Below are positions 1 to 7,205 of a stretch of DNA of 13,750 nt, piece by piece. The DNA is from GCA-020352575 sp964600365. Its GTDB lineage: Bacteria > Actinomycetota > Acidimicrobiia > Spongiisociales > JAENVV01. The notes under the pieces are model-generated. The model was not told the origin of the DNA. It saw nothing but the letters and a program-made list of their open reading frames with translations, and searched no databases. The first letter of the stretch is position 1; each line of letters opens with the position of its first letter. The stretch lies in NCBI GenBank assembly GCA_964600365.1, contig CAZRJG010000058.1, positions 1 through 13,750 of the forward strand, read 5' to 3'. The position numbers and the translations under genes were made by a program.

Positions 1-776
1 CCGTGGAGGGGGAGGTACACCTCGTCGTAGTCGGCGTGCACCCCGGCGATGTCGACGCACCATCCCCCGATGGCGAGGCGGGCCTCCTTCACGGCGAAGT
101 CCCGGTCCCACGCCCGGTGGGCGACACCCATCTCCTCCGCGCGGGCCACGGCCAGTGGGAGCACCACGTCGGGGAGGGGACCCGTCACGAGGCTCGACCC
201 TTCCTTCACGATGCCGAGCTTCTCGACGGCGATCTCCTCGAGCGTGTCGCCGAGCCACTCCATGTGGTCCCGGGAGATCGATGTGACGACCGCCACCTCG
301 CCATCGGCCACGTTCGTCGCATCGAGCCGACCTCCCATGCCCACCTCGATGACGCCGACGTCAACCGCGTGGTTCGCGAAGTGGGAGAAGGCGAGTGCGG
401 TGGTGAGTTCGAAATAGGTGGGGGTCGATCCGGTCCGGGCCTCGAAGAGGTCCACGAAGGCTGCGAGGTCCGAGACGGATTGCACGAAGTCCTCCGGCGG
501 CGCCGGCTGGAGGTCGAGCATGGTGCGCTCCTCGATCCGCTCCAGGTGTGGCGAGACGGTCGTGCCCACACGGAGGCCGTGCGCCACGAGGAGCGAGGAG
601 GCCACGCGGGTGACGGTGGTCTTGCCGTTCGTGCCGGCCACATGGATGATGTCGTAGCTCTCCTGAGGGTCACCCAGGACCGCCATGAGGTCGCGCATGC
701 GTTCGAGACCCGGGCGGATGCCCCGGCCGATGTGATCGTCCAACCAGGCGATCGCCCCCTCGCGGGAGTCGATCAT
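1..776 (-). CDS. folC: Folylpolyglutamate synthase / dihydrofolate synthase FolC, N-terminal 258 residues (runs off the left edge)
   Basis: FolC adds glutamate to folates (and in many bacteria to dihydropteroate) in an ATP-dependent Mur-ligase-type reaction in the cytoplasm. The reading frame is open from the ATG at 776 to the window edge, so only the N-terminal ATPase half is visible. The P-loop HVAGTNGKTT lies at about residues 45-54, followed by SPHL (75-78), YFELTTALAF (121-130), EVGMGGRLDATN (144-155) and the SRDHMEWLGD segment (168-177), all in the usual FolC order and spacing. A GAGGAG Shine-Dalgarno site (complement of 782-787) sits 5 nt before the ATG. The ATG overlaps the valS stop in an ATGA quartet, so the two are translationally coupled. 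valS-folC adjacency is widespread in Gram-positive bacteria. Whether it has both synthase activities cannot be told from this half. Confidence 0.95.
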   Translation of the reverse strand, partial: MIDSREGAIAWLDDHIGRGIRPGLERMRDLMAVLGDPQESYDIIHVAGTNGKTTVTRVASSLLVAHGLRVGTTVSPHLERIEERTMLDLQPAPPEDFVQSVSDLAAFVDLFEARTGSTPTYFELTTALAFSHFANHAVDVGVIEVGMGGRLDATNVADGEVAVVTSISRDHMEWLGDTLEEIAVEKLGIVKEGSSLVTGPLPDVVLPLAVARAEEMGVAHRAWDRDFAVKEARLAIGGWCVDIAGVHADYDEVYLPLH

Positions 777-3370
777 CCGAGCTCCTCGAGTTGGCCGCGG
801 AGCGAGGTGCGACGAGCGGTGAGCTCCTCCACCTTGGCGCGCTCCTTTTCGACGACGGCATCCGGGGCGTTCGCCACGAAGCCCTCGTTGGCGAGCTTGC
901 CCTCCGACCGGCGTAGCTCGACCGCGAGCTCCCCGATCGCCTTCTCGAGGCGTCCCCGTTCGGCATCGACATCGATGAGGCCCTCGAGGGGGATGAATGC
1001 ATGCACGGGCCCGCTCACCAGCCGGGTGTGGCCCGGGCCGGGCTCGGCACCCACGACCACGAGGTCGGCGTTGGCGAGCGCATCGAGCTGTCCGAGCCAC
1101 CAGTCCTCGACGGTGCCAGCTCCCTCGGCGACGAGCAAATGCATGCGCTGCTTGGGGCTCACGCCGTGCTGGGAGCGGAACGACCGCACCCGCCCGATGA
1201 GGTCCTGGAGCACGTCCACGCCCTCCGGGGCCTCGAGATCGGCCGGCGCGGGCCACGAGGCGGCGGCGACCATGCCCTCCCCCACGAGGTGCGACCACAA
1301 CTCCTCGGTGAGGTGCGGCATTGCGGGGTGGAGCAGCTTCAGCACGTCGCGCAGGGCCACGCCGAGCGTCTGGCGGGTCGTGGAGGCCGACGCCTCGTCG
1401 CGGAGTCCGACCTTCGCCATCTCGAGGTACCAGTCGAAGAGCTCGGACCACATGAAGGTGTAGAGCAGCCCGAACGCGTCGCTGAACCGGTACTCCTCTG
1501 CGAGTGCGTCGAATCGGCTCGTCACCTGCGCGAGGCGGTGGAGGATCCAGCGATCGGCCGGGCCGGGCGTCGTCGGGTAGCCGCCCTCCACGGGCACCGT
1601 CCTGCCGTCGAGGTTGCCGAGCACGAACCGGGTCGCGTTCCACACCTTGTTGCCGAAGCGCCGGGCCGCCGACACCCATTCGAGGTCGAACGGCACGTCG
1701 TGGCCGGGGGCTGCGGCTTGGATCAGGGCTAGGCGAAGCGGGTCGGCGCCGTACTCGTCGATCACTTCGAGGGGATCGATCGTGTTCCCGAGCGACTTGG
1801 ACATCTTCCTGCCGTCTGCCGCCCGGACGAGCCCGTGGATCACGATGTCCGGGTACGGCACCTCGCCCATGAAGTGGATGCCCATCTGCATCATCCGGGC
1901 CACCCAGAAGTAGATGATGTCGAACCCGGTCACCATCACGTGGTTTGGGTAGTAGCGGTCGAGGTCGGCGGTCTCCTCGGGCCAGCCGAACACGGAGAAC
2001 GGCCACAGCGCGGAGGAGAACCACGTGTCGAGGACGTCTTCGTCCTGGCGCACCTGTCCCCCGCAGTCGGGGCACTCGGAGAGGTCGTCACGAGAGACGT
2101 ACACCTCCGCACACGATCCGGATCCGCAGTACCACGCGGGGATGCGATGCCCCCACCAGATCTGCCGGCTCACGCACCAGTCCCGCAGGTTCTCCATCCA
2201 GTGGAAGTACGAGTTCTCCCAACGCTGAGGCACGAAGCGGCTCGAACCGTCGCGGACGGCGTCGATTGCCGCCTCGGTGATCGGCCGCACCTGCACGAAC
2301 CACTGGAGCGAGAGGTACGGCTCGACGACGGTGTCACAGCGGTAGCAGTGGCCGACGGAGTGGCGATGGGGCTCGACGCCGACGAGGCGCCCTTCCTCGG
2401 CAAGCGCGTCCTTCACTGCCCGTCGGGCCTCGAAGCGATCCATCCCCTCGAAACGCCCGCCCTCGGCGTTGATCACGCCATGGATGTCCATCACCTTGAT
2501 CTGCTCGAGGCCGTGGCGTTCGCCGATGGCGAAGTCGTTGGGGTCGTGTGCGGGGGTGACCTTGACGGCACCGGTGCCGAACTCGGGGTCCACGTGCTCG
2601 TCGGCGATGATCGGGATCTCCCGCCCCACGAGGGGAAGGGTCGCCGTCCTCCCGACGAGACCGGCGTAGCGCTCGTCGTCGGGATGCACGGCGACGGCAG
2701 TGTCTCCGAGCATCGTCTCGGCCCGGGTGGTGGCGACCACGATCTGGCCGTCGCCATCGCTCAGGGGGTAGGCGATCGATGCGAGCTCGCCATCCTCGTC
2801 CCAGTACTCGACCTCGATCTCGGCGAGGGCGGTCGTACACCGGGGGCACCAGTTGATGATCCGGTTGCCCCGGTACATGAGGTCCTGCTCGTACAGCGAC
2901 ACGAACACCTCGCGCACCGCCGTCGAGAGGCCTTCATCCATGGTGAAGCGCTCGCGCGACCAGTCGCAGGAGTCCCCGAGGCGTCGCATCTGCTGGCTGA
3001 TCCGGTTGCCGTACTGGTGCTTCCACTCCCAGACCTGCTCGACGAACGCCTCCCGGCCGAGGTCGTGTCTGGACATGCCCTCGTTGGCGAGCTGGCGCTC
3101 GACGACGTTCTGTGTGGCGATGCCGGCATGGTCGGTCCCGGGGACCCAGAGGGCGGCGCGGCCCTGCATGCGCTTCCGGCGGACGATCGTGTCGATGATC
3201 GTGTGGTTGAGCGCATGCCCCATGTGGAGCTGGCCGGTCACGTTCGGTGGGGGGATGACGACGCAGTATGGGTCGCCGTCGGGGTGGATCTCCGGGCGGA
3301 AGACCCCGGCCTCCTCCCATCGCTCGTACCAGGAGGCCTCGATCGTCCGGGGTTCGTAGGTGGGGGTCAT
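773..3370 (-). CDS. valS: Valyl-tRNA synthetase
   Basis: Class I aminoacyl-tRNA synthetase that charges tRNA-Val and hydrolyses mischarged Thr-tRNA. The 865-residue product is normal length for bacterial ValRS. The HIGH-box variant typical of ValRS is seen in PPPNVTGQLHMGH (residues 40-52), the CP1 editing domain contains TTRAETMLGDTAVAVHP (214-230), and the KMSKS loop is at 522-526 (GRKMSKSLGNT). Cys pairs at 175/178, 342/345 and 433/436 suggest zinc-ribbon-like knuckles. The last ~65 residues form the expected charged coiled-coil tRNA-binding arm, ending GQLEELG. The ATG at 3370 fits the family N-terminus, but I see no Shine-Dalgarno site before it. The upstream 159 bp carries heptamer repeats and a small GC hairpin, with no recognisable T-box. 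folC follows with a 4-bp overlap. Confidence 0.98.
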   Translation of the reverse strand: MTPTYEPRTIEASWYERWEEAGVFRPEIHPDGDPYCVVIPPPNVTGQLHMGHALNHTIIDTIVRRKRMQGRAALWVPGTDHAGIATQNVVERQLANEGMSRHDLGREAFVEQVWEWKHQYGNRISQQMRRLGDSCDWSRERFTMDEGLSTAVREVFVSLYEQDLMYRGNRIINWCPRCTTALAEIEVEYWDEDGELASIAYPLSDGDGQIVVATTRAETMLGDTAVAVHPDDERYAGLVGRTATLPLVGREIPIIADEHVDPEFGTGAVKVTPAHDPNDFAIGERHGLEQIKVMDIHGVINAEGGRFEGMDRFEARRAVKDALAEEGRLVGVEPHRHSVGHCYRCDTVVEPYLSLQWFVQVRPITEAAIDAVRDGSSRFVPQRWENSYFHWMENLRDWCVSRQIWWGHRIPAWYCGSGSCAEVYVSRDDLSECPDCGGQVRQDEDVLDTWFSSALWPFSVFGWPEETADLDRYYPNHVMVTGFDIIYFWVARMMQMGIHFMGEVPYPDIVIHGLVRAADGRKMSKSLGNTIDPLEVIDEYGADPLRLALIQAAAPGHDVPFDLEWVSAARRFGNKVWNATRFVLGNLDGRTVPVEGGYPTTPGPADRWILHRLAQVTSRFDALAEEYRFSDAFGLLYTFMWSELFDWYLEMAKVGLRDEASASTTRQTLGVALRDVLKLLHPAMPHLTEELWSHLVGEGMVAAASWPAPADLEAPEGVDVLQDLIGRVRSFRSQHGVSPKQRMHLLVAEGAGTVEDWWLGQLDALANADLVVVGAEPGPGHTRLVSGPVHAFIPLEGLIDVDAERGRLEKAIGELAVELRRSEGKLANEGFVANAPDAVVEKERAKVEELTARRTSLRGQLEELG

Positions 3371-3378
3371 GGGAGCGG

Positions 3379-3404
3379 TCAGCCTTCAGCCGTCAGCGAT
3401 CAGC
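3379..3404. repeat. Four tandem TCAGCNN heptamers upstream of valS
   Basis: TCAGC occurs at 3379, 3386, 3393 and 3400, exactly every 7 bp, with only the two variable positions differing (CT, CG, GA, then AA). It lies in the presumed 5' leader of valS, 9 bp upstream of the start codon. An inverted, degenerate set in the same 7-bp rhythm lies at 3466-3514. Confidence 0.75.
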
Positions 3405-3406
3405 AA

Positions 3407-3419
3407 CCGGCGGAGCCGG
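3407..3419 (-). other. Small GC hairpin in the valS leader
   Basis: CCGGC (3407-3411) and GCCGG (3415-3419) form a perfect 5-bp stem with a 3-nt loop, right beside the TCAGC heptamers. It is too short and lacks a T-run, so I do not call it a terminator. It could shape the valS leader. Confidence 0.4.
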
Positions 3420-3429
3420 CAAGGCGGCG

Positions 3430-3435
3430 ATGGTA
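3430..3435 (-). promoter_or_regulatory. Possible -10 element for valS-folC
   Basis: The complement reads TACCAT, matching the TANNNT pattern seen before several genes and tRNAs in this window. The hexamer about 17 bp further upstream (complement of 3453-3458, CTGGAT) is a poor -35. If used, the valS transcript would have a leader of roughly 50 nt containing the heptamer repeats and GC hairpin. Confidence 0.3.
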
Positions 3436-3465
3436 GTGAGGAGCGGCTACTCATCCAGATGGATT

Positions 3466-3514
3466 GCCAACGGCTGACAGCCCGAGGCGGATGGCTGGCA
3501 GCGGGTGGCTGAGA
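3466..3514. repeat. Degenerate inverted heptamer arm (GCTGANN-like)
   Basis: Seven consecutive 7-bp units begin at 3466, 3473, 3480, 3487, 3494, 3501 and 3508. Each starts with GC, and the clearest are GCTGACA, GCTGGCA and GCTGAGA. They are the reverse complement of the TCAGCNN units at 3379-3404. The 8-mers TCAGCCGT (3386-3393) and ACGGCTGA (3470-3477) are exact inverted copies. Confidence 0.55.
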
Positions 3515-3516
3515 GC

Positions 3517-3544
3517 GAGCGTTCCGCGCTCAGGCGGAACGCTC
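3517..3544 (-). terminator. Strong hairpin overlapping the clpX stop codon
   Basis: GAGCGTTCCGC (3517-3527) and GCGGAACGCTC (3534-3544) form a perfect 11-bp stem with a 6-nt loop. The stem's first arm on the transcript encodes the last ClpX residues (E-R-S-A) and the TGA stop (3530-3532) lies in the loop. No T-run follows, so termination may be of the U-poor type common in high-GC actinobacteria. It could also protect the mRNA 3' end. Confidence 0.6.
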
Positions 3545-4774
3545 TTGGAGGTGGACGATCGGCGAGGACGACGCCAGGGCGACGCTGTCCTCGTTGACCT
3601 CGACGCGAGCCACGTCGGTTCGCGAGGGCAACTCGTACATCGTCTCCATGAGCACCTCTTCGAGGATGCTCCGGAGGCCTCGAGCCCCGGTCCCACGACC
3701 CATCGCCCGTTCGGCGATGGCGTCCAGTGCCTCCTGTGTGAAGCTGAGCTCGACGCCGTCCATCTCGAAGAGCTTCCGGTACTGCCGGGTGAGGGCGTTC
3801 CGCGGCTCGGTGAGGATCCGGACGAGGGCCTCCCGGTCGAGTTCCTCGACCGTGGCGACCACGGGGAGGCGACCGATGAACTCAGGGATGAGGCCGAACT
3901 TGTGGAGGTCCTCGGGGGTGACCTCGGACAGCAACTCACGGGCGCCCATGGTCTTGTGGGACCGCACCTCGGCACCGAAACCGATGTTCCGCTTGCCGAC
4001 CCGCTCGGCGATCACATCCTCCAGCCCGGCGAACGCTCCGCCGCACAGGAAGAGGATGTTCGACGTGTCGATCTGTACGAACTCCTGGTGGGGGTGCTTC
4101 CGCCCGCCCTGCGGGGGTACCGACGCAACGGATCCCTCGAGGATCTTGAGGAGGGCCTGCTGCACGCCCTCGCCCGAGACGTCCCGGGTGATGGAGGGGT
4201 TCTCGGCCTTGCGGGCGATCTTGTCGATCTCGTCGAGGTAGATGATCCCCTGCTCGGCGCGCTTGATGTCGAAGTCCGCTGCCTGGATGAGCTTCAGGAG
4301 GATGTTCTCGACGTCCTCACCCACGTACCCGGCCTCGGTGAGCGCAGTGGCATCCGCGATTGCGAACGGGACGTTGAGGAGCCGGGCGAGGGTGCGGGCG
4401 AGCTCCGTCTTGCCCGAACCCGTCGGCCCCACCATGAGGATGTTCGACTTCTGCAGCTCCACGTCGTCGGAGCGGGTTCCCGACCTGACTCGCTTGTAGT
4501 GGTTGTACACCGCCACGGACAGGGTCTTCTTCGCCTGCTCCTGGCCGATGACGTACTCGCTCAGGAATGCGTGGATCTCCGCGGGACTGGGGAGCTCGGT
4601 GATCTCACCCTGCTCGGTCGCCGAGAACTCCTCCTCGATGATCTCATTGCAGAGGTCGATGCACTCGTTGCAGATGTAGACCCCGGGCCCGGCGATGAGT
4701 TTCGTCACCTGCTTCTGCGACTTGCCGCAGAACGAGCACTTGACGAGTTCCCCTCCTTCGCCGAACTTCGCCAC
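3530..4774 (-). CDS. clpX: ATP-dependent Clp protease ATP-binding subunit ClpX
   Basis: AAA+ unfoldase that recognises tagged or damaged proteins and feeds them into ClpP. The 414-residue product has all ClpX hallmarks: N-terminal zinc finger Cys13, Cys16, Cys35, Cys38; Walker A GPTGSGKT (116-123); pore loop GYVG (149-152); Walker B ending YLDE (179-182); the RKH loop (225-227); and the ClpP-docking IGF tripeptide (264-266). The start is a GTG at 4774 with GAGGGG (complement of 4782-4787) 7 nt upstream, overlapping the clpP stop, so it is very probably translated from the tig-clpP-clpX message. The extreme C-terminus and stop codon are embedded in a perfect hairpin (3517-3544). The intact docking loop and adjacent clpP indicate a working ClpXP pair. 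Confidence 0.98.
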   Translation of the reverse strand: MAKFGEGGELVKCSFCGKSQKQVTKLIAGPGVYICNECIDLCNEIIEEEFSATEQGEITELPSPAEIHAFLSEYVIGQEQAKKTLSVAVYNHYKRVRSGTRSDDVELQKSNILMVGPTGSGKTELARTLARLLNVPFAIADATALTEAGYVGEDVENILLKLIQAADFDIKRAEQGIIYLDEIDKIARKAENPSITRDVSGEGVQQALLKILEGSVASVPPQGGRKHPHQEFVQIDTSNILFLCGGAFAGLEDVIAERVGKRNIGFGAEVRSHKTMGARELLSEVTPEDLHKFGLIPEFIGRLPVVATVEELDREALVRILTEPRNALTRQYRKLFEMDGVELSFTQEALDAIAERAMGRGTGARGLRSILEEVLMETMYELPSRTDVARVEVNEDSVALASSSPIVHLQERSA

Positions 4775-4786
4775 CGTGAAACCCCT

Positions 4787-5404
4787 CTAGGTCGACTGGA
4801 CGGCGGTGAGCTCTCGTCGGGAGATCACCGCGTCGATGACACCGTACTCCATGGCCTCCTCGGCGAGCATCCAATAGTCGCGCTCGGTGTCGGTCGACAC
4901 CTTCTCGTAGTCGGTCTTGGTGTGCTCGGCGAGGATGTGGTTCAGTTGCTCGCGCATCTGGATGATGAGCTTGGCCTGGATCTCGATGTCCGTGGCCTGG
5001 CCCTGTGCGCCACCGTGGGGCTGGTGCATCATCACCCGGGCGTGCGGGAGTGCGAAGCGCTTGCCCTCGGCACCACCGGCGAGGATCACCGCTGCGGCCG
5101 ACGCCGCCATGCCCATGCACACGGTGCTCACGTCCGGCTGGATGTACTGCATCGTGTCGTAGATGGCAAACAGCGAGGTGATCGAACCACCGGGGCTGTT
5201 GATGTAGAGGTAGATGTCCTTGTCGGGGTCCTCGCTCTCGAGGTGGAGGAGCTGGGCCATGATGAGGTTGGCCACTGCATCGTCGATCGGCGTGCCGAGG
5301 AAGATGATGCGGTCCTTGAGGAGCCGGCTGTAGATGTCGTAGGCCCGCTCGCCGCGGCTTGTGGACTCGACGACGGTCGGGACGAGATAGTTCGAGAAGG
5401 TCAT
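4787..5404 (-). CDS. clpP: ATP-dependent Clp protease proteolytic subunit ClpP
   Basis: Serine protease that forms the double-heptamer barrel partnered by ClpX (and ClpC where present). The product has 205 residues, usual for the family. The catalytic triad is visible as Ser102 in GMAASAAA, His127 in MMHQPHGG and Asp176 in DTERDYWM; the Ser-His and His-Asp spacings (25 and 49) equal those of E. coli ClpP. INSPGGS (68-74) is the oxyanion/strand motif. The ATG at 5404 overlaps the tig stop by 4 bp (ATGA) and has GGAGG (complement of 5412-5416) 7 nt upstream. Many actinobacteria carry two tandem clpP genes here; this locus has only one, so a second ClpP, if needed, must be encoded elsewhere. Confidence 0.98.
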   Translation of the reverse strand: MTFSNYLVPTVVESTSRGERAYDIYSRLLKDRIIFLGTPIDDAVANLIMAQLLHLESEDPDKDIYLYINSPGGSITSLFAIYDTMQYIQPDVSTVCMGMAASAAAVILAGGAEGKRFALPHARVMMHQPHGGAQGQATDIEIQAKLIIQMREQLNHILAEHTKTDYEKVSTDTERDYWMLAEEAMEYGVIDAVISRRELTAVQST

Positions 5405-6819
5405 TCCTCTTCCTCCGCAGGTGCTGTGTCTTCCTGGTCCGATGCGGCGACGACGTCGTCATCCACCTCGGTGTCCTCGTCCTCCTCGTCGGGCTCGGCG
5501 AGCTCGGCGGCGAGGGCCTTGAAGTCGATGGGGGCGCCGTCGGGATCAACGGGGACCGCCGAAGCGAGGAGCGTCTCCAACGCCTTCTGTCGGAGAATAT
5601 CAGTGGCGATGCGCTTCTCCTGAGGGGTCCCCTCGATCCGAAGCTCACCGTCCTCGGGGCCCATCATCGCCTTGAGGGACTCGATCGCTCCGTGGAGCTC
5701 CTCTTCTGTCACCTCGGTCCCGGCGTCCTCGGCAATCGCATCGAGAGCGATGTTGAGTTGCACGGTGGAACGTGCCTGCGCCTCGATGTCGCCCACGAAC
5801 TGCTGCTGGTCGATGCCGCTGAGCTGGAAGTAGTCGTCGAGGGCGATGCCCTGCTCATCGAGCCGATGGACGAAGCGGTGGAGGAGGTCGTCCATCTCTC
5901 CCCGGACGATCGCCATCGGCACCTCGACCTCGATGTCCCCAGCGATCGCGTCGATGAGCGTGCCGCGATACGTGTCGTAGATGGCGTCGAGCTTGCGCTG
6001 GGCGAGACGGCGCCGGAGCGTCGCCATGAACTCCTCGACCGTGTCGAACTCGGTGTTCTCGTCCACCCATTCATCGGTGAGTTCGGGAAGCGTCTTCTCG
6101 CGCACCTCGGTCACGAGGATCGTGAAGGTGATCTCCTCGCCGGCGCGCTCGCCGAAGCCCGGGGGGAGCTGCCCATCGAACTCGACGATGTCACCTTTCG
6201 ATGTCCCATCGACGTGCTCGTCGAGGCCTTCGATGAGCATGCCGGAACCGACCTCGTAGAACAGGCCGTCGGCGTTCACCTCTTCGACGGGCTCGCCATC
6301 CTTCGTCCCGGTGAGGTTCAGGACCACGTAGTCGCCCTCGGCTGCGGGACGATCGACCTCGTCGACCTCGGCGAACTGCTCGAGCATCATGGTGATCTGC
6401 TCGTCCACCTCGTCGTCCCCGACGCTGGGGGACTCACACGAGATCTCCTTGCCGACGTACTCGGGGGCGTCCTCCAGCACCGGCCAGAGGGCGATCTTGA
6501 CGTCGACCTCGAACCCCTCCTCCGTGTTCCGGAGGGCGTCGAGGGTCGGGCGTGCGGCCGACTCGAGGCCTTGGGCCTCGAGGATCTCCTCGACCTTCCC
6601 GGGAAGGACCTCGTCGACGGCCTCGGAGCGGAGGCGCTCCACGCCGACGGCGGCCTCGACCACCTTGCGGGGGGCGCGACCGGGCCGGAAGCCGGGGATC
6701 TTGATCTCACGGGCAAGTCGGCGGGCAGCGGCGGTCTTCGACTGCTCCAACTCGGACTCGGGGATCGAGAAGGTCACCATCCGCTCGAACGGTGCGATCT
6801 CGGTGACGTTGACGCTCAC
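5401..6819 (-). CDS. tig: Trigger factor (ribosome-associated chaperone and peptidyl-prolyl isomerase)
   Basis: Trigger factor docks at the ribosome exit tunnel and shields nascent chains. The 472-residue product has the ribosome-binding signature GFRPGRAP (residues 43-50) in its N-terminal domain, an FKBP-type PPIase domain (roughly 145-235, with the GDYVVLNLTG and GSGMLIEGLDE segments), a long helical C-terminal chaperone domain, and a very acidic tail of about 30 residues ending in EEEE, as in many actinobacterial trigger factors. I chose GTG at 6819 because AAGGAG (complement of 6825-6830) lies 5 nt upstream and the protein then starts in the family's usual place. An in-frame ATG at 6840 lacks such a site, and longer readings run through the tRNA-His gene. 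It heads the tig-clpP-clpX operon. Confidence 0.97.
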   Translation of the reverse strand: MSVNVTEIAPFERMVTFSIPESELEQSKTAAARRLAREIKIPGFRPGRAPRKVVEAAVGVERLRSEAVDEVLPGKVEEILEAQGLESAARPTLDALRNTEEGFEVDVKIALWPVLEDAPEYVGKEISCESPSVGDDEVDEQITMMLEQFAEVDEVDRPAAEGDYVVLNLTGTKDGEPVEEVNADGLFYEVGSGMLIEGLDEHVDGTSKGDIVEFDGQLPPGFGERAGEEITFTILVTEVREKTLPELTDEWVDENTEFDTVEEFMATLRRRLAQRKLDAIYDTYRGTLIDAIAGDIEVEVPMAIVRGEMDDLLHRFVHRLDEQGIALDDYFQLSGIDQQQFVGDIEAQARSTVQLNIALDAIAEDAGTEVTEEELHGAIESLKAMMGPEDGELRIEGTPQEKRIATDILRQKALETLLASAVPVDPDGAPIDFKALAAELAEPDEEDEDTEVDDDVVAASDQEDTAPAEEEE

Positions 6820-6846
6820 GGGGGCTCCTTCACTCCACATATGTGT

Positions 6847-6871
6847 GAGGGCCGGGCTGCGCCCGACCCTC
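6847..6871 (-). terminator. Hairpin between tRNA-His and tig
   Basis: GAGGGCCGGGC (6847-6857) and GCCCGACCCTC (6861-6871) form an 11-bp stem with one G-T wobble and a 3-nt loop, starting 4 nt past the tRNA-His 3' end. No T-run follows on the minus strand. It may end or define the 3' end of tRNA-His, or act as a leader structure if transcription continues into tig. Confidence 0.6.
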
Positions 6872-6875
6872 GCAG

Positions 6876-6948
6876 GGTGACCGACGGGTCTCGAACCCGC
6901 GACCTCCGGGACCACAACCCGGCGCTCTACCCCTGAGCTACGGCCACC
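6876..6948 (-). tRNA. tRNA-His (anticodon GTG)
   Basis: The complement folds as a full cloverleaf: acceptor GTGGCCG/CGGTCAC with one G-T pair, anticodon stem CCGGG/CCCGG around TTGTGGT, and T-arm GCGGG-TTCGAGA-CCCGT. The genome encodes the extra G-1 (6948) facing C73, the tRNA-His identity mark. CCA is not encoded. It lies upstream of tig on the same strand. Confidence 0.97.
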
Positions 6949-7022
6949 TCGATCCCGACGACATTCGTCGCCGGCGGGGGCGCATCGTAGTGCCACGGCA
7001 TCGCTACGGCCCCTTCCGGCGA

Positions 7023-7028
7023 TACCCT
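7023..7028 (+). promoter_or_regulatory. Possible -10 element for tRNA-Leu
   Basis: TACCCT lies 9 nt before the tRNA-Leu 5' end, the same distance as TAACCT before tRNA-Pro. No convincing -35 is seen. Confidence 0.35.
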
Positions 7029-7037
7029 CCCGAGCAC

Positions 7038-7121
7038 GCGGGCGTGGCGGAATTGGCAGACGCGCCAGGTTTAGGTCCTGGTGGGCATCGTCCCGTGGGG
7101 GTTCAAGTCCCTCCGCCCGCA
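7038..7121 (+). tRNA. tRNA-Leu (anticodon TAG)
   Basis: 84-nt class II tRNA: acceptor GCGGGCG/CGCCCGC with A73, anticodon stem CCAGG/CCTGG around TTTAGGT (anticodon TAG, reading CUA and related codons), long variable arm TGGGCATCGTCCCG, and T-arm containing GGTTCAAGTCC. CCA is not encoded. The last 14 paired bases of its 3' end are repeated exactly at 7256-7269. Confidence 0.97.
7107..7120 (+). repeat. tRNA-Leu 3'-end copy 1 of a 14-bp direct repeat
   Basis: GTCCCTCCGCCCGC forms the T-arm/acceptor 3' side of tRNA-Leu and recurs exactly at 7256-7269. This is the geometry of an integration scar (attL/attR) or of a partial tRNA duplication. Confidence 0.7.
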
Positions 7122-7150
7122 CTGGAGGCTCCACGCAGTGGGGCCTCCAG
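7122..7150 (+). terminator. Hairpin terminator after tRNA-Leu
   Basis: It begins at the base after A73: CTGGAGGCTCCAC (7122-7134) pairs with GTGGGGCCTCCAG (7138-7150) over 13 bp with one T-G wobble and a GCA loop. Only a weak T-poor tail (TCCGTTC) follows, so the call rests on stem strength and position. Confidence 0.7.
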
Positions 7151-7205
7151 TCCGTTCGGGGGTGGGTTCAGAACCCCGTGGCGTAGCCAGGGGAGCAAAA
7201 CGACG

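Noticed and set aside
3..1463. Long plus-strand open frame (486 codons) opposite folC/valS
   Set aside because: Antisense shadow of high-GC coding DNA; the product is low-complexity Asp/His/Arg-rich with no motifs, while the minus strand encodes clear FolC and ValRS.
1835..3436. Plus-strand open frame of 533 codons opposite valS
   Set aside because: Same shadow effect; no domain, and no Shine-Dalgarno site recognised.
3379..3514. CRISPR-like array
   Set aside because: The units are 7 bp and contiguous, with no 20-40-bp repeats and spacers.
3371..3529. T-box riboswitch controlling valS
   Set aside because: No T-box core sequence, no specifier loop or antiterminator could be recognised; only heptamer repeats and short hairpins.
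3464..5623. Plus-strand open frame of 719 codons opposite clpX/clpP/tig
   Set aside because: Exceptionally long but spans three genes with undeniable catalytic motifs on the other strand; composition is the Val/Asp/Leu/His-rich signature of an antisense frame.
6836..6845. CACATATGTG palindrome as an operator for tig
   Set aside because: A single 10-bp palindrome that also contains an alternative ATG; no second copy and no candidate regulator, so not listed as a feature.
5359..6936. Plus-strand open frame of 525 codons opposite tig, ending in tRNA-His
   Set aside because: Shadow; its C-terminus is a translated tRNA.
6820..7134. N-terminal extension of trigger factor in the same open frame
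   Set aside because: It would translate through tRNA-His and part of tRNA-Leu; the GTG at 6819 has an AAGGAG site and matches the family N-terminus.
7164..7176. GGGTTC-A-GAACCC palindrome as a tRNA T-arm remnant
   Set aside because: A one-base centre cannot form a T-loop, and there is no acceptor or anticodon stem around it.
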